Shown: positions 1 through 8,356 of the stretch, one piece after another
Numbering within the stretch: position 1 is the first letter of the stretch
How the letters are laid out: every line of letters begins with the position of its first letter
DNA from: Thalassobaculum litoreum DSM 18839
Lineage (GTDB): Bacteria > Pseudomonadota > Alphaproteobacteria > Thalassobaculales > Thalassobaculaceae
Reading direction: 5' to 3'
Assembly: GCF_900102465.1 (NCBI RefSeq)
Contig: NZ_FNBW01000008.1
Location: 186,001 to 250,000 of the forward strand
Length of the DNA stretch: 64,000 bases
Notes under the pieces: generated by a model
What the model was told of the DNA's origin: nothing
What the model saw: the letters and a program-made list of their open reading frames with translations, nothing else
The model's database searches: none
Translations under genes and position numbers: made by a program

Positions 1-1
1 G

Positions 2-1117
2 ATCATCGGCCGGCTGGTGCTCGACCGGGTTGTCGACAACTTCTTCGCCGAGACCGAGCAGGTGGCGTTCTGTACCCAGAACATCGTCCCCGGCATCGAC
101 TTCACCGACGATCCGCTGCTCCAGGGCCGGAACTTCTCCTACCTGGACACCCAGACCAAGCGGCTGGGCGGGCCGAACTTCACCCATATCCCGATCAACG
201 CACCGAAATGCCCGTTCCATCATTTCCAGCAGGACGGGCACATGGCGATGCACAACCCCAAGGGCCGGGCGAACTACGAGCCGAACTCCTGGAGCCAGGG
301 AGGACCCCGTGCCGCCCCCAAACAGGGTTTCCAATCGATCGCCGAGCGGGTGCAGGGCGACAAGCGTCGGGTGCGCTCGGAGACCTTCGCCGACCATTAC
401 AGCCAGGCCCGGCAGTTCTACCGCAGCCAGACCGGGGTGGAGCAGGGTCACATCGCCAACGCCCTGGTCTTCGAACTGTCGAAGGTCGAGGTTCCCGGCA
501 TCCGCGAACGCGTGGTCTCCCACCTGCTGAACATCGACGACGGCCTGGCCCAGGACGTGGCCGAGGGGCTGGGACTCTGGACCATGCCCAAGGCGGCCGA
601 TCCGGCCCGGACGCCGATCGACCTGCCGGTCTCCGACAAGCTGTCGATCCTGAAGAACGGCCCGGACCGGTTCGAGGGGCGCAAGCTCGGTCTGCTGGTG
701 ACCGACGGCGCCGATGCCGATCTGGTCGGCGGGCTGATGGATGCGGTCGAAGAGGCCGGCGGCACGGTCGAGGTGGTCGCGCCGAAGGTCTATGGCGTGA
801 CGCTGTCCAACGGGAAGACCCTTGCGGCGCAGCAGAAGATCGATGGCGGGCCCTCCGTCCTCTACGACGCGGTGGCGATCATCGTCTCGGAGGACGGTGC
901 CGCCGACCTGAAGGCGATGCACCCGGCCCGGGCCTTCGCCGCCGACGCCTACGCCCATGCCAAGTTCATGGCCCTCAGCGAGGCCGCCGGCGCACTGCTG
1001 GACGCGGCCGGCGTCACCGACCGGGACGACGGCATGACCGTACTGTCCGGCAAGGCGGAGGCGGCCGGTTTCATCAAGGCCTGCTGCAAGCTCCGCTACT
1101 GGGACCGGGTGAGCTGA
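2..1117 (+). CDS. katE: Large-subunit (HPII-type) catalase, C-terminal part
   Basis: Decomposes hydrogen peroxide to water and oxygen in the cytoplasm. The gene runs off the left edge; the frame is open from base 2, so no start is visible. The segment opens with the catalase block [15 protein letters not shown]. The proximal haem-ligand motif [13 protein letters not shown] follows, with the ligand tyrosine codon at 140-142. The last ~150 residues, from about '[18 protein letters not shown]', form the DJ-1/PfpI-like flavodoxin domain that only large-subunit catalases carry, so this is HPII-type rather than a small-subunit KatA. It ends at TGA 1115-1117, just before a strong terminator. The distal haem histidine lies outside the window. 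Family assignment is secure; the symbol katE is by family. Confidence 0.93.
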   Translation: MIGRLVLDRVVDNFFAETEQVAFCTQNIVPGIDFTDDPLLQGRNFSYLDTQTKRLGGPNFTHIPINAPKCPFHHFQQDGHMAMHNPKGRANYEPNSWSQGGPRAAPKQGFQSIAERVQGDKRRVRSETFADHYSQARQFYRSQTGVEQGHIANALVFELSKVEVPGIRERVVSHLLNIDDGLAQDVAEGLGLWTMPKAADPARTPIDLPVSDKLSILKNGPDRFEGRKLGLLVTDGADADLVGGLMDAVEEAGGTVEVVAPKVYGVTLSNGKTLAAQQKIDGGPSVLYDAVAIIVSEDGAADLKAMHPARAFAADAYAHAKFMALSEAAGALLDAAGVTDRDDGMTVLSGKAEAAGFIKACCKLRYWDRVS

Positions 1118-1165
1118 GGACCCCGTAGCCTGCGATCTGACGGCCGGCTCCCTCCCGGCTCCCTC

Positions 1166-1202
1166 AAGCCGGCGGTGTCGCGGACATCGCCGGCTTTTTT
1201 TT
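1166..1202 (+). terminator. Rho-independent terminator after the catalase gene
   Basis: A 14-base stem starting AAGCCGGCGG pairs with its complement ending CGCCGGCTT (one G-U pair) around a 3-base GCG loop, followed by a run of eight T. It lies 49 bases after the catalase stop. Confidence 0.93.
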
Positions 1203-1239
1203 GCCGAGTCGGCCGTGCTGTGAATTTCAGTGATTTACA

Positions 1240-1261
1240 ACATACCGACTAGTTGGTATGT
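1240..1261. promoter_or_regulatory. Palindromic operator upstream of the TetR gene
   Basis: ACATACC and GGTATGT are exact inverted arms around an ACTAGT core. The 22-base site is palindromic except for one base pair. It is 25 bases upstream of the TetR start codon, where an autoregulatory TetR would bind. Binding by this TetR is inference. Confidence 0.75.
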
Positions 1262-1286
1262 ATTTTCTTCGACGAAGGAGAGTCCG

Positions 1287-1922
1287 ATGCCGCGCCCCCC
1301 TGCCGGAACGCCGAATGCCCGTGACAAGCTGCTGGATGCCGCCCTGTCGGTGATCCGGGCCAAGGGATATTCGGCGACCAGCGTCGACGATCTCTGTGCG
1401 GCGGCCGGCGTGACCAAGGGGGCCTTCTTCCATCACTTCAGGAGCAAGGAGGCCCTGGCGGTGGTGGCGGCGGATCACTGGTCGGAGACGACCGGGGGTC
1501 TGTTCGCCTCGGCCGCCTACCACCGGCAGACCGACCCGCTGGATCGCGTACTCGGTTACGTCGATTTCCGCCGTTCGCTGATCGCCGGCGAGGTCTGCGA
1601 GTTCACCTGCCTGGTGGGTACCATGGTGCAGGAGGCCTACGACGCCCATCCGGACATCGCCGCCGCCTGCGGGCGCAGTATCTTCGGCCACGCCCGGACT
1701 CTGGAGGCGGACATCGCGGAAGCGATGGAGCGTCGGGGTATGGCCGGCGGCGGCTGGACCGCGGCCGGCCTCGCCCGTCACACCCAGGCAGTGCTTCAGG
1801 GCGCCTTCATTCTGGCCAAGGCCGGTGGCGGGCCCGACGCCGCGGTCGAGCAGATCGACCATCTCAAACGCTACATCACGCTTCTGTTCGAAGCCCGCCC
1901 CGGGGAGGGACTGCCGTCATGA
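1287..1922 (+). CDS. TetR/AcrR family transcriptional regulator
   Basis: A 211-residue DNA-binding repressor-type protein. The helix-turn-helix spans about residues 30-51 (TSVDDLCAAAGVTKGAFFHHF) and is followed by FRSKEAL, typical of TetR N-terminal domains. The remainder is a helical ligand-binding domain of unknown ligand. I chose the ATG at 1287 because GAAGGAGAG lies just upstream; an in-frame ATT-rich extension to 1230 would overlap the operator. The stop overlaps the next start (ATGA at 1919-1922), so the regulator and the AHSA1-PhnB fusion are translationally coupled. A near-perfect palindrome at 1240-1261 is the likely target and implies autoregulation of both genes. Confidence 0.93.
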   Translation: MPRPPAGTPNARDKLLDAALSVIRAKGYSATSVDDLCAAAGVTKGAFFHHFRSKEALAVVAADHWSETTGGLFASAAYHRQTDPLDRVLGYVDFRRSLIAGEVCEFTCLVGTMVQEAYDAHPDIAAACGRSIFGHARTLEADIAEAMERRGMAGGGWTAAGLARHTQAVLQGAFILAKAGGGPDAAVEQIDHLKRYITLLFEARPGEGLPS

Positions 1923-2902
1923 TCACGCCGATCGAAAGACCCGACGACCGCACGCTCGTCCTGGAGCGGGTGCTCGATGCGCCGCGCACCGCCGTGTGGC
2001 GGTGCTGGAGCGAGCCCGATCTGCTGATGCGCTGGCACTGCCCGAAGCCCTGGCAGGTGACCGCCGCCGAGATGGACCTGCGCCCGGGCGGCCGCTTCAA
2101 CACGGTGATGGAGGGGCCGGATGGCGAGCGCATCGAGAACACCGGCTCGTTCCTGCAGGTCGAGCCCGGCCGTCATCTCACCTTCACCGATGCCTATAGC
2201 GAGGGATTCGTGCCGTCGGGCAGTCACTTCATGACCGGCTTCGTCACCCTGGAAGAGGCGGGGGAAGGTCGGACCCGGATGTCCTGGGGCGCGCGGCATC
2301 CCTCGGTGGAGACGACGCGGCAGCATCTTGAGATGGGTTTCGAGGCCGGCTGGAACGCCGCCACGGACCAGCTTGAGGAACTGGCGGCGTCGTTGCCCCG
2401 GCCGTTGGGCGCGGATCCGCTGTTCAGGGCGAAGGCGCGGACCTGTCTGTTCCTGCCGCATGGGGCCCTGGAGGCGGCGGAGTTCTATTGCGGGCTGCTG
2501 CCGGACAGCGGGATCGACCAGGTGTATCGCCCAGACCCGAACGGCCCGCCGCTGGTGGTGGAGTTCACCCTGGCCGGCACGCCCTATATGGCGATGAACG
2601 GCGCGCCGCCGTCGGCGCCCTCCCACGCGGTCTCGATCTCGATCCTGACCGAGGACCAGGGAGAGACCGATCGGCTTTGGCATGCGCTCTGCGCCGATGG
2701 CGGCGAGGGAGGCAAGTGCGGCTGGCTGCGCGACCGGTTCGGCCTGCACTGGCAGATCGTGCCCAAGGCGCTGCCGCGTCTCATGCATGCCGGCGACCCG
2801 CAGGCGGCGGGGCGGGTGAGCGCGGCCCTGATGGCCATGGGCAAGATCGACATTGCCGGTTTGGAGGCGGCCTTCGAAGCGAGCGGCAGTCAAACCGCCT
2901 GA
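1919..2902 (+). CDS. AHSA1/SRPBCC domain fused to a PhnB-like glyoxalase domain
   Basis: A 327-residue protein with two domains usually found separately. Residues ~12-150 match the AHSA1 branch of the START/SRPBCC fold (LERVLDAPRTAVWRCWSEP near the start; W-N-A-A-T-D-Q-L-E-E-L at the end), a hydrophobic-ligand pocket. Residues ~172-295 match the PhnB/3-demethylubiquinone methyltransferase-like branch of the VOC superfamily (AEFYCGLLPDS, FTLAGTPYMAMNG, CGWLRDRFGLHWQIVP). No metal ligand set is obvious, and no enzymatic activity is established for such fusions. Its ATG overlaps the TGA of the TetR gene, so the ligand of one probably relates to the substrate of the other. The domain calls are firm; the function is unknown. 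Confidence 0.9.
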   Translation: MITPIERPDDRTLVLERVLDAPRTAVWRCWSEPDLLMRWHCPKPWQVTAAEMDLRPGGRFNTVMEGPDGERIENTGSFLQVEPGRHLTFTDAYSEGFVPSGSHFMTGFVTLEEAGEGRTRMSWGARHPSVETTRQHLEMGFEAGWNAATDQLEELAASLPRPLGADPLFRAKARTCLFLPHGALEAAEFYCGLLPDSGIDQVYRPDPNGPPLVVEFTLAGTPYMAMNGAPPSAPSHAVSISILTEDQGETDRLWHALCADGGEGGKCGWLRDRFGLHWQIVPKALPRLMHAGDPQAAGRVSAALMAMGKIDIAGLEAAFEASGSQTA

Positions 2903-3236
2903 CCGCGGGCGCCAAGCCCACCAGGTTGCGTCATGCCGACCGGGAATACGGCTCCGCGCTTCCTATGCAGGCCTGCGGCGTAATGTCGCGGTTTCTGATG
3001 TCGGTTTATAGGGCGCCTGTTAGGAAAATTTTACGCGCCAGAGTTACTCCCGGTTCGGCGTCATGAAACCGTAACTATTAGTATTATAAAAGAGTTTTAT
3101 GAAAATGAATCTCAATTCATGCACGAATGGTAGAAGCATTAAGATTTTATGCAATCTTAAGTAATTTTAATGTAATAATAACCATTCCCCCATACTTTTT
3201 ACGTCGCGATTGAGGTTCTGGATCACGGGGAACACC
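2903..3236. other. AT-rich intergenic region ahead of the globin-coupled transducer
   Basis: About 334 bases without a gene. From ~3015 to ~3200 it is strikingly AT-rich against the GC-rich surroundings. It holds two short perfect inverted repeats: ATGAAT-ctca-ATTCAT near 3103-3118, and TTAAGATT-ttatgc-AATCTTAA at 3139-3160. Promoter and regulator sites for the transducer are likely here. I could not identify the binding protein. Confidence 0.6.
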
Positions 3237-4583
3237 ATGACAAAAGATCTGCGCGCCCATGTTGACTTTATTGAACTTACAAAAAGTGAGCGTAATCTGC
3301 TGTCGGAGTTCTTTCCGGTGGTGGAAAAGCACCTGGATGGAATACTTGAGCGTTTCTATCAGAAGATGATGGGTATCCAGCATCTTTCGGCGATGTTCGG
3401 CTCGTCGGAACAGCAGAACCGTGCTGCCAGGGCTCAGGCCTCGCACTGGAAGCGGATGTTCACGGCCGGGGACGATCCGTCCTATTTCGACTCGGTCCAG
3501 CGCATCGGCGAAGTCCACAACAAGCTCGGCCTCGAGACCTCCTGGTATATCGACGGCTACACCCGCATCACCGCGGAACTGCACAAGCTCGCCATTCGCC
3601 ATTCGCTGACCGGCTTCTCCATGAAGGCGGCCGCTCAGCGCGCCGAGGACCTGGTCGCCGCACTCGACAAGGTCATCCTGCTCGACATCAATCTGGTGAT
3701 CGGGGTGTATCTGGACGCCAAGGAGCGGGATCACCACAAGCGGCTCTCTGACCTCTCCGTCCAGTTCGACGAGTCGATCGGAAAGCTCACCCATTCCCTG
3801 TCCACCGCGGCGGAAGCGATGGGCCAGACCGCGGCCGGGCTGACCGGCGAAGCCGATGCGACCCGCAACGCCTCGTCCATGGCGGTCTCGCGCGCCTCCG
3901 ACATGAGCGTGAATGTCCAGACCATCTCCAGCGCCATGGAGGAGATGAGCGCGACCATCGCCGAGATCTCCCAGCAGGCGAACGGCGCGGTGAACGAGAT
4001 GCGCGGAGCCGCCACTCTGGCGTCGAACGCGACGGAGACCGTGGGCGACCTCGCCACGGTCACAACGGAAATCTCCAACGTGCTGAGCCTGATCCGCGAC
4101 ATCGCCGACCAGACCAACCTGCTGGCGCTGAACGCGACCATCGAAGCGGCCCGGGCGGGCGATGCCGGCAAGGGCTTCGCGGTGGTCGCCGGCGAGGTTA
4201 AGAGCCTGGCCAAGCAGACCGGCGACGCGACCGTGGAGATCACCTCCCTGGTCGACCGCATCCAGCAGGCCTCCGGCCAGAGCTGCGAGATCGTCGCCTC
4301 GATCTCGGAGACCATCAGCCGCATGGAGGAGATGGCCCAGGCCATCGCCGGCGCGGTCGAGCAACAGAACGCCGCGACCGGGGAGATCACCCAGAACGTG
4401 GCCCAGGCGACCCAGGGCACCCAGGAGGTCACCCGCCTCGCCGAGGACGTTCAGGGGACGGCCGACCGCACGTCGGAAGCCGCCGGTTCGGTCACCACGG
4501 CGGCGGACGGCCTGATGGCCGACATCAAATCGCTGACGGAGCAGTCCTCCGCCTTCGTCGGCAAGATCAGCGCGATGAACTGA
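3237..4583 (+). CDS. Globin-coupled sensor methyl-accepting chemotaxis protein (soluble, HemAT-like)
   Basis: A 448-residue cytoplasmic chemoreceptor; there is no transmembrane segment. Residues 1 to ~165 are a protoglobin sensor domain. The block [20 protein letters not shown] places the proximal haem histidine at H94. Residues ~210-440 are an MCP signalling domain. Its hairpin tip [18 protein letters not shown] and the following [19 protein letters not shown] are almost invariant in the family and contact CheA/CheW. By family it senses oxygen, or another haem-binding gas, and drives aerotaxis. The ATG at 3237 is preferred over an in-frame extension to 3210 because the family begins close to this point. 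No chemotaxis kinase genes are nearby. It is preceded by an AT-rich regulatory region. Confidence 0.93.
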   Translation: MTKDLRAHVDFIELTKSERNLLSEFFPVVEKHLDGILERFYQKMMGIQHLSAMFGSSEQQNRAARAQASHWKRMFTAGDDPSYFDSVQRIGEVHNKLGLETSWYIDGYTRITAELHKLAIRHSLTGFSMKAAAQRAEDLVAALDKVILLDINLVIGVYLDAKERDHHKRLSDLSVQFDESIGKLTHSLSTAAEAMGQTAAGLTGEADATRNASSMAVSRASDMSVNVQTISSAMEEMSATIAEISQQANGAVNEMRGAATLASNATETVGDLATVTTEISNVLSLIRDIADQTNLLALNATIEAARAGDAGKGFAVVAGEVKSLAKQTGDATVEITSLVDRIQQASGQSCEIVASISETISRMEEMAQAIAGAVEQQNAATGEITQNVAQATQGTQEVTRLAEDVQGTADRTSEAAGSVTTAADGLMADIKSLTEQSSAFVGKISAMN

Positions 4584-4609
4584 TCAGGCTCAAGGCTGCG
4601 GGGCGCCCC

Positions 4610-5383
4610 TTACGCCCTGTAGCCCGGCTCCTCCCGATCCAACATCCGGCGCAGGGCGGTGAAGTGCCGATCGGCCACCGCTTTGCGCTCGGTCTCCATC
4701 TGACCCTTCACCCGGGCGCGGACATTGTCGCCGATCCGCCGCAGGGTGCCGCCCGTCGATTTGGCATGGACCTGGAACATGCAGGCGCGCTCCAGGTAGT
4801 ACAGGTCGTTGAACGCGTCGGCCACGGTCGGCCCGCTCACCATCACCCCGTGGGACGCCAGCATCAGGATCGGCTTGCCGTCCATCTGGGCGGCCATCCG
4901 GTCGCCCTCCTCGGTCGCCAGGGCCAGCCCCTCGTAGTCGTCGTCATAGGCGATGCGGTCGTCGAACATCAGCGCGTTCTGCTCGACCATCTCCAGCCGT
5001 CCGCCTTCCAGCAGGGTCAGCGCCGTGGCGTAGGGCTGGTGGGTGTGCAACACCACCGCGGCGTTCGGGTGGTTGATGTGGATGCGCGAGTGGATGCAGA
5101 ACGCCGTCGCCTCCACCGTCTCGCTGCCCTCGAGCACCGTGCCGTCCACGTCGCACAGCACCAGCGAGGAGGCGGTTATCTCCGACCAGTGCCATCCGAA
5201 CGGATTGATCAGGAACTTGTCGCCCTTGATGCTGCCGTCCGGTTCCGGGACGGCGGCCGAGAAGTGGTTGTCCACGCCTTCGTTCATCCCCATCCGTGCG
5301 GCCCAGCGCAAGGCGCAGGCGAGGTCGACGCGAAGCTGTTGGACGGTGTCCGCATGGGATGCGGGCTTGCTCATCTCGTTCAT
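4610..5383 (-). CDS. Class II aldolase/adducin family protein
   Basis: A 257-residue cytoplasmic protein of the fuculose-phosphate aldolase/adducin fold. The zinc-binding histidines appear as H113 and H115 in AAVVLHTHQPYATAL, with H178 in MLASHGVMV. Family members perform retro-aldol or decarboxylation reactions on hydroxyacid or sugar-phosphate substrates; here the substrate is unknown. The absence of a phosphosugar-specific signature makes a small organic acid substrate as likely as a sugar phosphate. The start at 5383 has GAGGAGG upstream. It sits 12 bases after a phytanoyl-CoA dioxygenase-family gene on the same strand, so the two are an operon and probably serve one degradative route. 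Confidence 0.9.
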   Translation of the reverse strand: MNEMSKPASHADTVQQLRVDLACALRWAARMGMNEGVDNHFSAAVPEPDGSIKGDKFLINPFGWHWSEITASSLVLCDVDGTVLEGSETVEATAFCIHSRIHINHPNAAVVLHTHQPYATALTLLEGGRLEMVEQNALMFDDRIAYDDDYEGLALATEEGDRMAAQMDGKPILMLASHGVMVSGPTVADAFNDLYYLERACMFQVHAKSTGGTLRRIGDNVRARVKGQMETERKAVADRHFTALRRMLDREEPGYRA

Positions 5384-5395
5384 CTCAGATCCTCC

Positions 5396-6217
5396 TCAAC
5401 CGTGTCCGACCCGGAAATCGTTCAGGCCGCAGGCATCCGTGCCGCGCAGCAGCCAGAGCGGCCGGGTGGTGAAATCGACCAGGTTCCCCTTGGCCTGAAG
5501 CGCGCGGCCGATCTCGCGGTCGAAATGCGAGGTCGTCGGCATGTAGCGGCAGACATAGCCGGCGCGGCGCCTGTCCGACCGGTTCGGTTCGGAGCCGTGC
5601 ACCAGATAGACGTCGTGCAGCGAGACCTGCCCGGCCTGCAGCACGAAGTCCACTGCCTCGGCCTCGTCGTACTCGTCGGGCGAGAGCACCTGGTTCAGGG
5701 CAAGCTCGTCGCTGTCGTCCTGGGCATGGGCGCGCAGGCGCTGCTGCTTGTGCGAGCCGGGGATGACCCGCAGGCAGCCGTTCTCCGGCGTGGCGTCGTC
5801 GAGCGCGATCCAGGCCGAGCAGGTGGCCAGCGGCCGGATCGGCCAGTACTCGCCGTCCTGGTGCCAGGGCACCCGCTTGCCGGTGCCCGGCGGCTTGCCG
5901 AACACGGTGGTGCCCCACAGCGCGATATCCGGACCGATGAGCTGCTCGACCATGTCGAGGATCTCGGGGATGCGGGCGTAGTCGAGCCAGACGCCGGCGC
6001 CCTTCAGCCCCTGTACGCCGCCCGCCGGGATGTGCGGGCAGATCATGTTGTCGGAGCCGACGCCCGGATTGGCGGCCTTCAGCGCCTCGAAATCGGCGCG
6101 CATCCGGTCCAGCACGGCCGGCGGCAGGCGCCAGTCCGGGATGACGTATCCCTGATCGTGATAGTGCGCGACCTCGGCATCGGACAGCCGATGCGAGGCG
6201 GATGCGTGGATATTCAT
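5396..6217 (-). CDS. Phytanoyl-CoA dioxygenase (PhyH) family protein
   Basis: A 273-residue Fe(II)/2-oxoglutarate-dependent oxygenase. The iron-binding triad is visible as H119 and D121 (VPWHQDGEYWP) with the distal H207 (VYLVHGSEPNRS); R213 or R217 would bind 2-oxoglutarate. Bacterial members hydroxylate diverse small molecules such as ectoine, phosphonates and acyl chains, and the sequence does not identify the substrate. The start has GAGG upstream. It is the first gene of a two-gene unit with the class II aldolase gene, suggesting hydroxylation followed by aldol-type cleavage. It is divergent from lepA across 180 bases. Confidence 0.9.
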   Translation of the reverse strand: MNIHASASHRLSDAEVAHYHDQGYVIPDWRLPPAVLDRMRADFEALKAANPGVGSDNMICPHIPAGGVQGLKGAGVWLDYARIPEILDMVEQLIGPDIALWGTTVFGKPPGTGKRVPWHQDGEYWPIRPLATCSAWIALDDATPENGCLRVIPGSHKQQRLRAHAQDDSDELALNQVLSPDEYDEAEAVDFVLQAGQVSLHDVYLVHGSEPNRSDRRRAGYVCRYMPTTSHFDREIGRALQAKGNLVDFTTRPLWLLRGTDACGLNDFRVGHG

Positions 6218-6397
6218 GGCGGCGTTTCCTCTTTTTTCGCCATGCTAGGCCTGCAAACCGGCCGGGTGAAGAGGCTGACGATATCGTCGCCGCTCCGCCC
6301 CGCCGGCGTCGGCTCTTGCCGGACTGCCGGGGTGCGGTATTTTTCCTTTGGCGAGCACACTACCCAACCCCCAAGATTTCGGGCATAACCCCGCGCC

Positions 6398-8200
6398 ATG
6401 ACGAGTGATCTCTCCCATATCCGCAACTTCGCGATCATCGCCCACATCGACCACGGCAAATCGACCCTGGCCGATCGGCTGATTCAGATGTGCGGCGGTC
6501 TCACCGAGCGTGAGATGAAGCATCAGGTTCTCGACTCGATGGATATCGAGCGCGAACGTGGCATCACCATCAAGGCGCAGACGGTCCGGCTGATCTACGA
6601 CGCCAAGGACGGCAGGCGCTACACCCTGAACCTGATCGATACGCCGGGTCACGTCGACTTCGCCTATGAGGTCAGCCGGTCGCTGGCGGCCTGCGAAGGC
6701 TCGATCCTGGTGGTCGATGCCGCCCAGGGGGTGGAGGCGCAGACGCTCGCCAACGTCTATCAGGCGATCGAGGTCGATCACGAGATCATCCCGGTCCTGA
6801 ACAAGGTTGACCTGCCGGCGGCCGAGCCCGAGCGGGTGAAGCAGCAGATCGAGGACGTGATCGGCCTGGACGCCTCCAACGCGATCATGATCTCGGCCAA
6901 GACCGGCCTCGGCGTCGACGCGCTGCTGGAAGCCATCATCGAGCGCCTGCCCCCGCCCAAGGGCGACCGCGAGGCGCCGCTGAAGGCGATGCTGGTCGAC
7001 AGCTGGTACGACAGCTATCTCGGCGTGACCTGCCTGGTGCGGGTCCATGACGGCGCGCTGAAGAAGGGCCAGAAGGTCAAGATGATGCAGGCGGAGGCCC
7101 TGCACATGGTCGAGCGGGTCGGCGTGCTGACGCCCAAGGGTCTCGCCGTCGACGAGCTCGGTCCGGGCGAGGTCGGCTTCATCAACGCCTCGATCAAGAC
7201 CGTGGCCGACACCAATGTGGGCGACACGATCACCGAGGAGAAGCGGCCGACCGCCAAGGCGCTGCCGGGCTTCAAGCCGAGCGTGCCCGTGGTGTTCTGC
7301 GGCATGTATCCGGTCGATGCGGCCGATTTCGAGGATCTGCGCGACAGCCTGGAGAAGCTGCGGCTGAACGACGCCAGCTTCCAGTTCGAGGCCGAGACCT
7401 CGGCGGCGCTGGGCTTCGGCTTCCGCTGCGGGTTCCTCGGCCTGCTGCACCTGGAGATCATCCAGGAGCGCCTGGAGCGCGAGTTCGATCTCGACCTGAT
7501 CACCACCGCGCCGAGCGTGATCTACAAGATCCACAAGACCGATCGCACGATGATCGAACTGCACAACCCGGCCGACATGCCGGAGGTGATGAAGATCGAC
7601 CACATCGAGGAGCCGTGGATCAAGGCGACGATCTTCGTGCCGGACGAGTATCTCGGTCCGATCCTGGCCCTGTGCACCGAGCGGCGTGGCGAGCAGATCG
7701 AGCTGACCTATGCCGGCAACCGGGCGATGGTGGTCTACCGTCTGCCGCTGAACGAGGTGGTGTTCGACTTCTACGACCGTCTGAAGTCGATCAGTCGCGG
7801 CTATGCCAGCTTCGATTACCAGATGGACAGCTACTCCGAGAGCGACCTGGTGAAGCTGTCGATCATGGTGAACGCCGAGCCGGTGGACGCGCTGTCGATG
7901 ATCGTGCACCGCTCCCAGGCGGACCCCCGCGGCCGGGCGATGTGCGCGCGGCTGAAGGAACTGATCCCCAGGCAGCTCTTCAAGATCGCCATCCAGGCGG
8001 CGATCGGCGGCAAGGTCATCGCCCGCGAGACCGTCAGCGCGATGCGCAAGGACGTGACAGCGAAGTGCTACGGCGGCGACATCACGCGCAAGAAGAAGCT
8101 TCTGGAGAAGCAGAAGGAAGGCAAGAAGAAGATGCGGCAGTTCGGCCAGGTCGAAATCCCGCAATCCGCCTTCATCGCCGCGTTGAAGATGGACGCCTGA
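6398..8200 (+). CDS. lepA: Elongation factor 4 (LepA), translational GTPase
   Basis: A 600-residue ribosome-associated GTPase that acts on translocation and ribosome assembly. The P-loop [14 protein letters not shown] is at residues 15-28, the G3 motif DTPGHVDF and the G4 motif NKVDLP follow, and the C-terminus has the LepA-specific basic tail ([24 protein letters not shown], split here as [10 protein letters not shown] then KKKMRQFGQ). Its length is the usual ~600 residues. It stands alone, divergent from the PhyH gene and convergent with an ABC permease gene, with a palindromic repeat in the gap. Confidence 0.98.
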   Translation: MTSDLSHIRNFAIIAHIDHGKSTLADRLIQMCGGLTEREMKHQVLDSMDIERERGITIKAQTVRLIYDAKDGRRYTLNLIDTPGHVDFAYEVSRSLAACEGSILVVDAAQGVEAQTLANVYQAIEVDHEIIPVLNKVDLPAAEPERVKQQIEDVIGLDASNAIMISAKTGLGVDALLEAIIERLPPPKGDREAPLKAMLVDSWYDSYLGVTCLVRVHDGALKKGQKVKMMQAEALHMVERVGVLTPKGLAVDELGPGEVGFINASIKTVADTNVGDTITEEKRPTAKALPGFKPSVPVVFCGMYPVDAADFEDLRDSLEKLRLNDASFQFEAETSAALGFGFRCGFLGLLHLEIIQERLEREFDLDLITTAPSVIYKIHKTDRTMIELHNPADMPEVMKIDHIEEPWIKATIFVPDEYLGPILALCTERRGEQIELTYAGNRAMVVYRLPLNEVVFDFYDRLKSISRGYASFDYQMDSYSESDLVKLSIMVNAEPVDALSMIVHRSQADPRGRAMCARLKELIPRQLFKIAIQAAIGGKVIARETVSAMRKDVTAKCYGGDITRKKKLLEKQKEGKKKMRQFGQVEIPQSAFIAALKMDA

Positions 8201-8233
8201 CGGGGGTCTGTCCCTTTTTCCGCTCTGTTCGTC

Positions 8234-8332
8234 TTCCCGGCCTCGTGCCGGGATCGAGACGTCGACGTGCCGGAGCTTCTCCGGTAAGGGCCGCAGCCGC
8301 TCCATCTCTGGGTCCCGGCGCGAGGCCGGGAA
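8234..8332. repeat. GC-rich palindromic intergenic repeat, copy 1
   Basis: Arms at 8234-8255 (TTCCCGGCCTCGTGCCGGGA...) and 8311-8332 are complementary over 22 bases with two mismatches. The internal segment CGGGATCGAGACGTC recurs in the copy near 30335. It lies between convergent lepA and the permease gene, so it may act as a bidirectional terminator. Confidence 0.8.
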
Positions 8333-8356
8333 AACGGGATGGGGCAGGGGGAGGGG

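Noticed and set aside
6245-8305. 686-codon open frame antisense to lepA
   Set aside because: Arg/Gly/His/Leu-rich shadow of the GC-rich lepA gene, no ribosome binding site and no motif.
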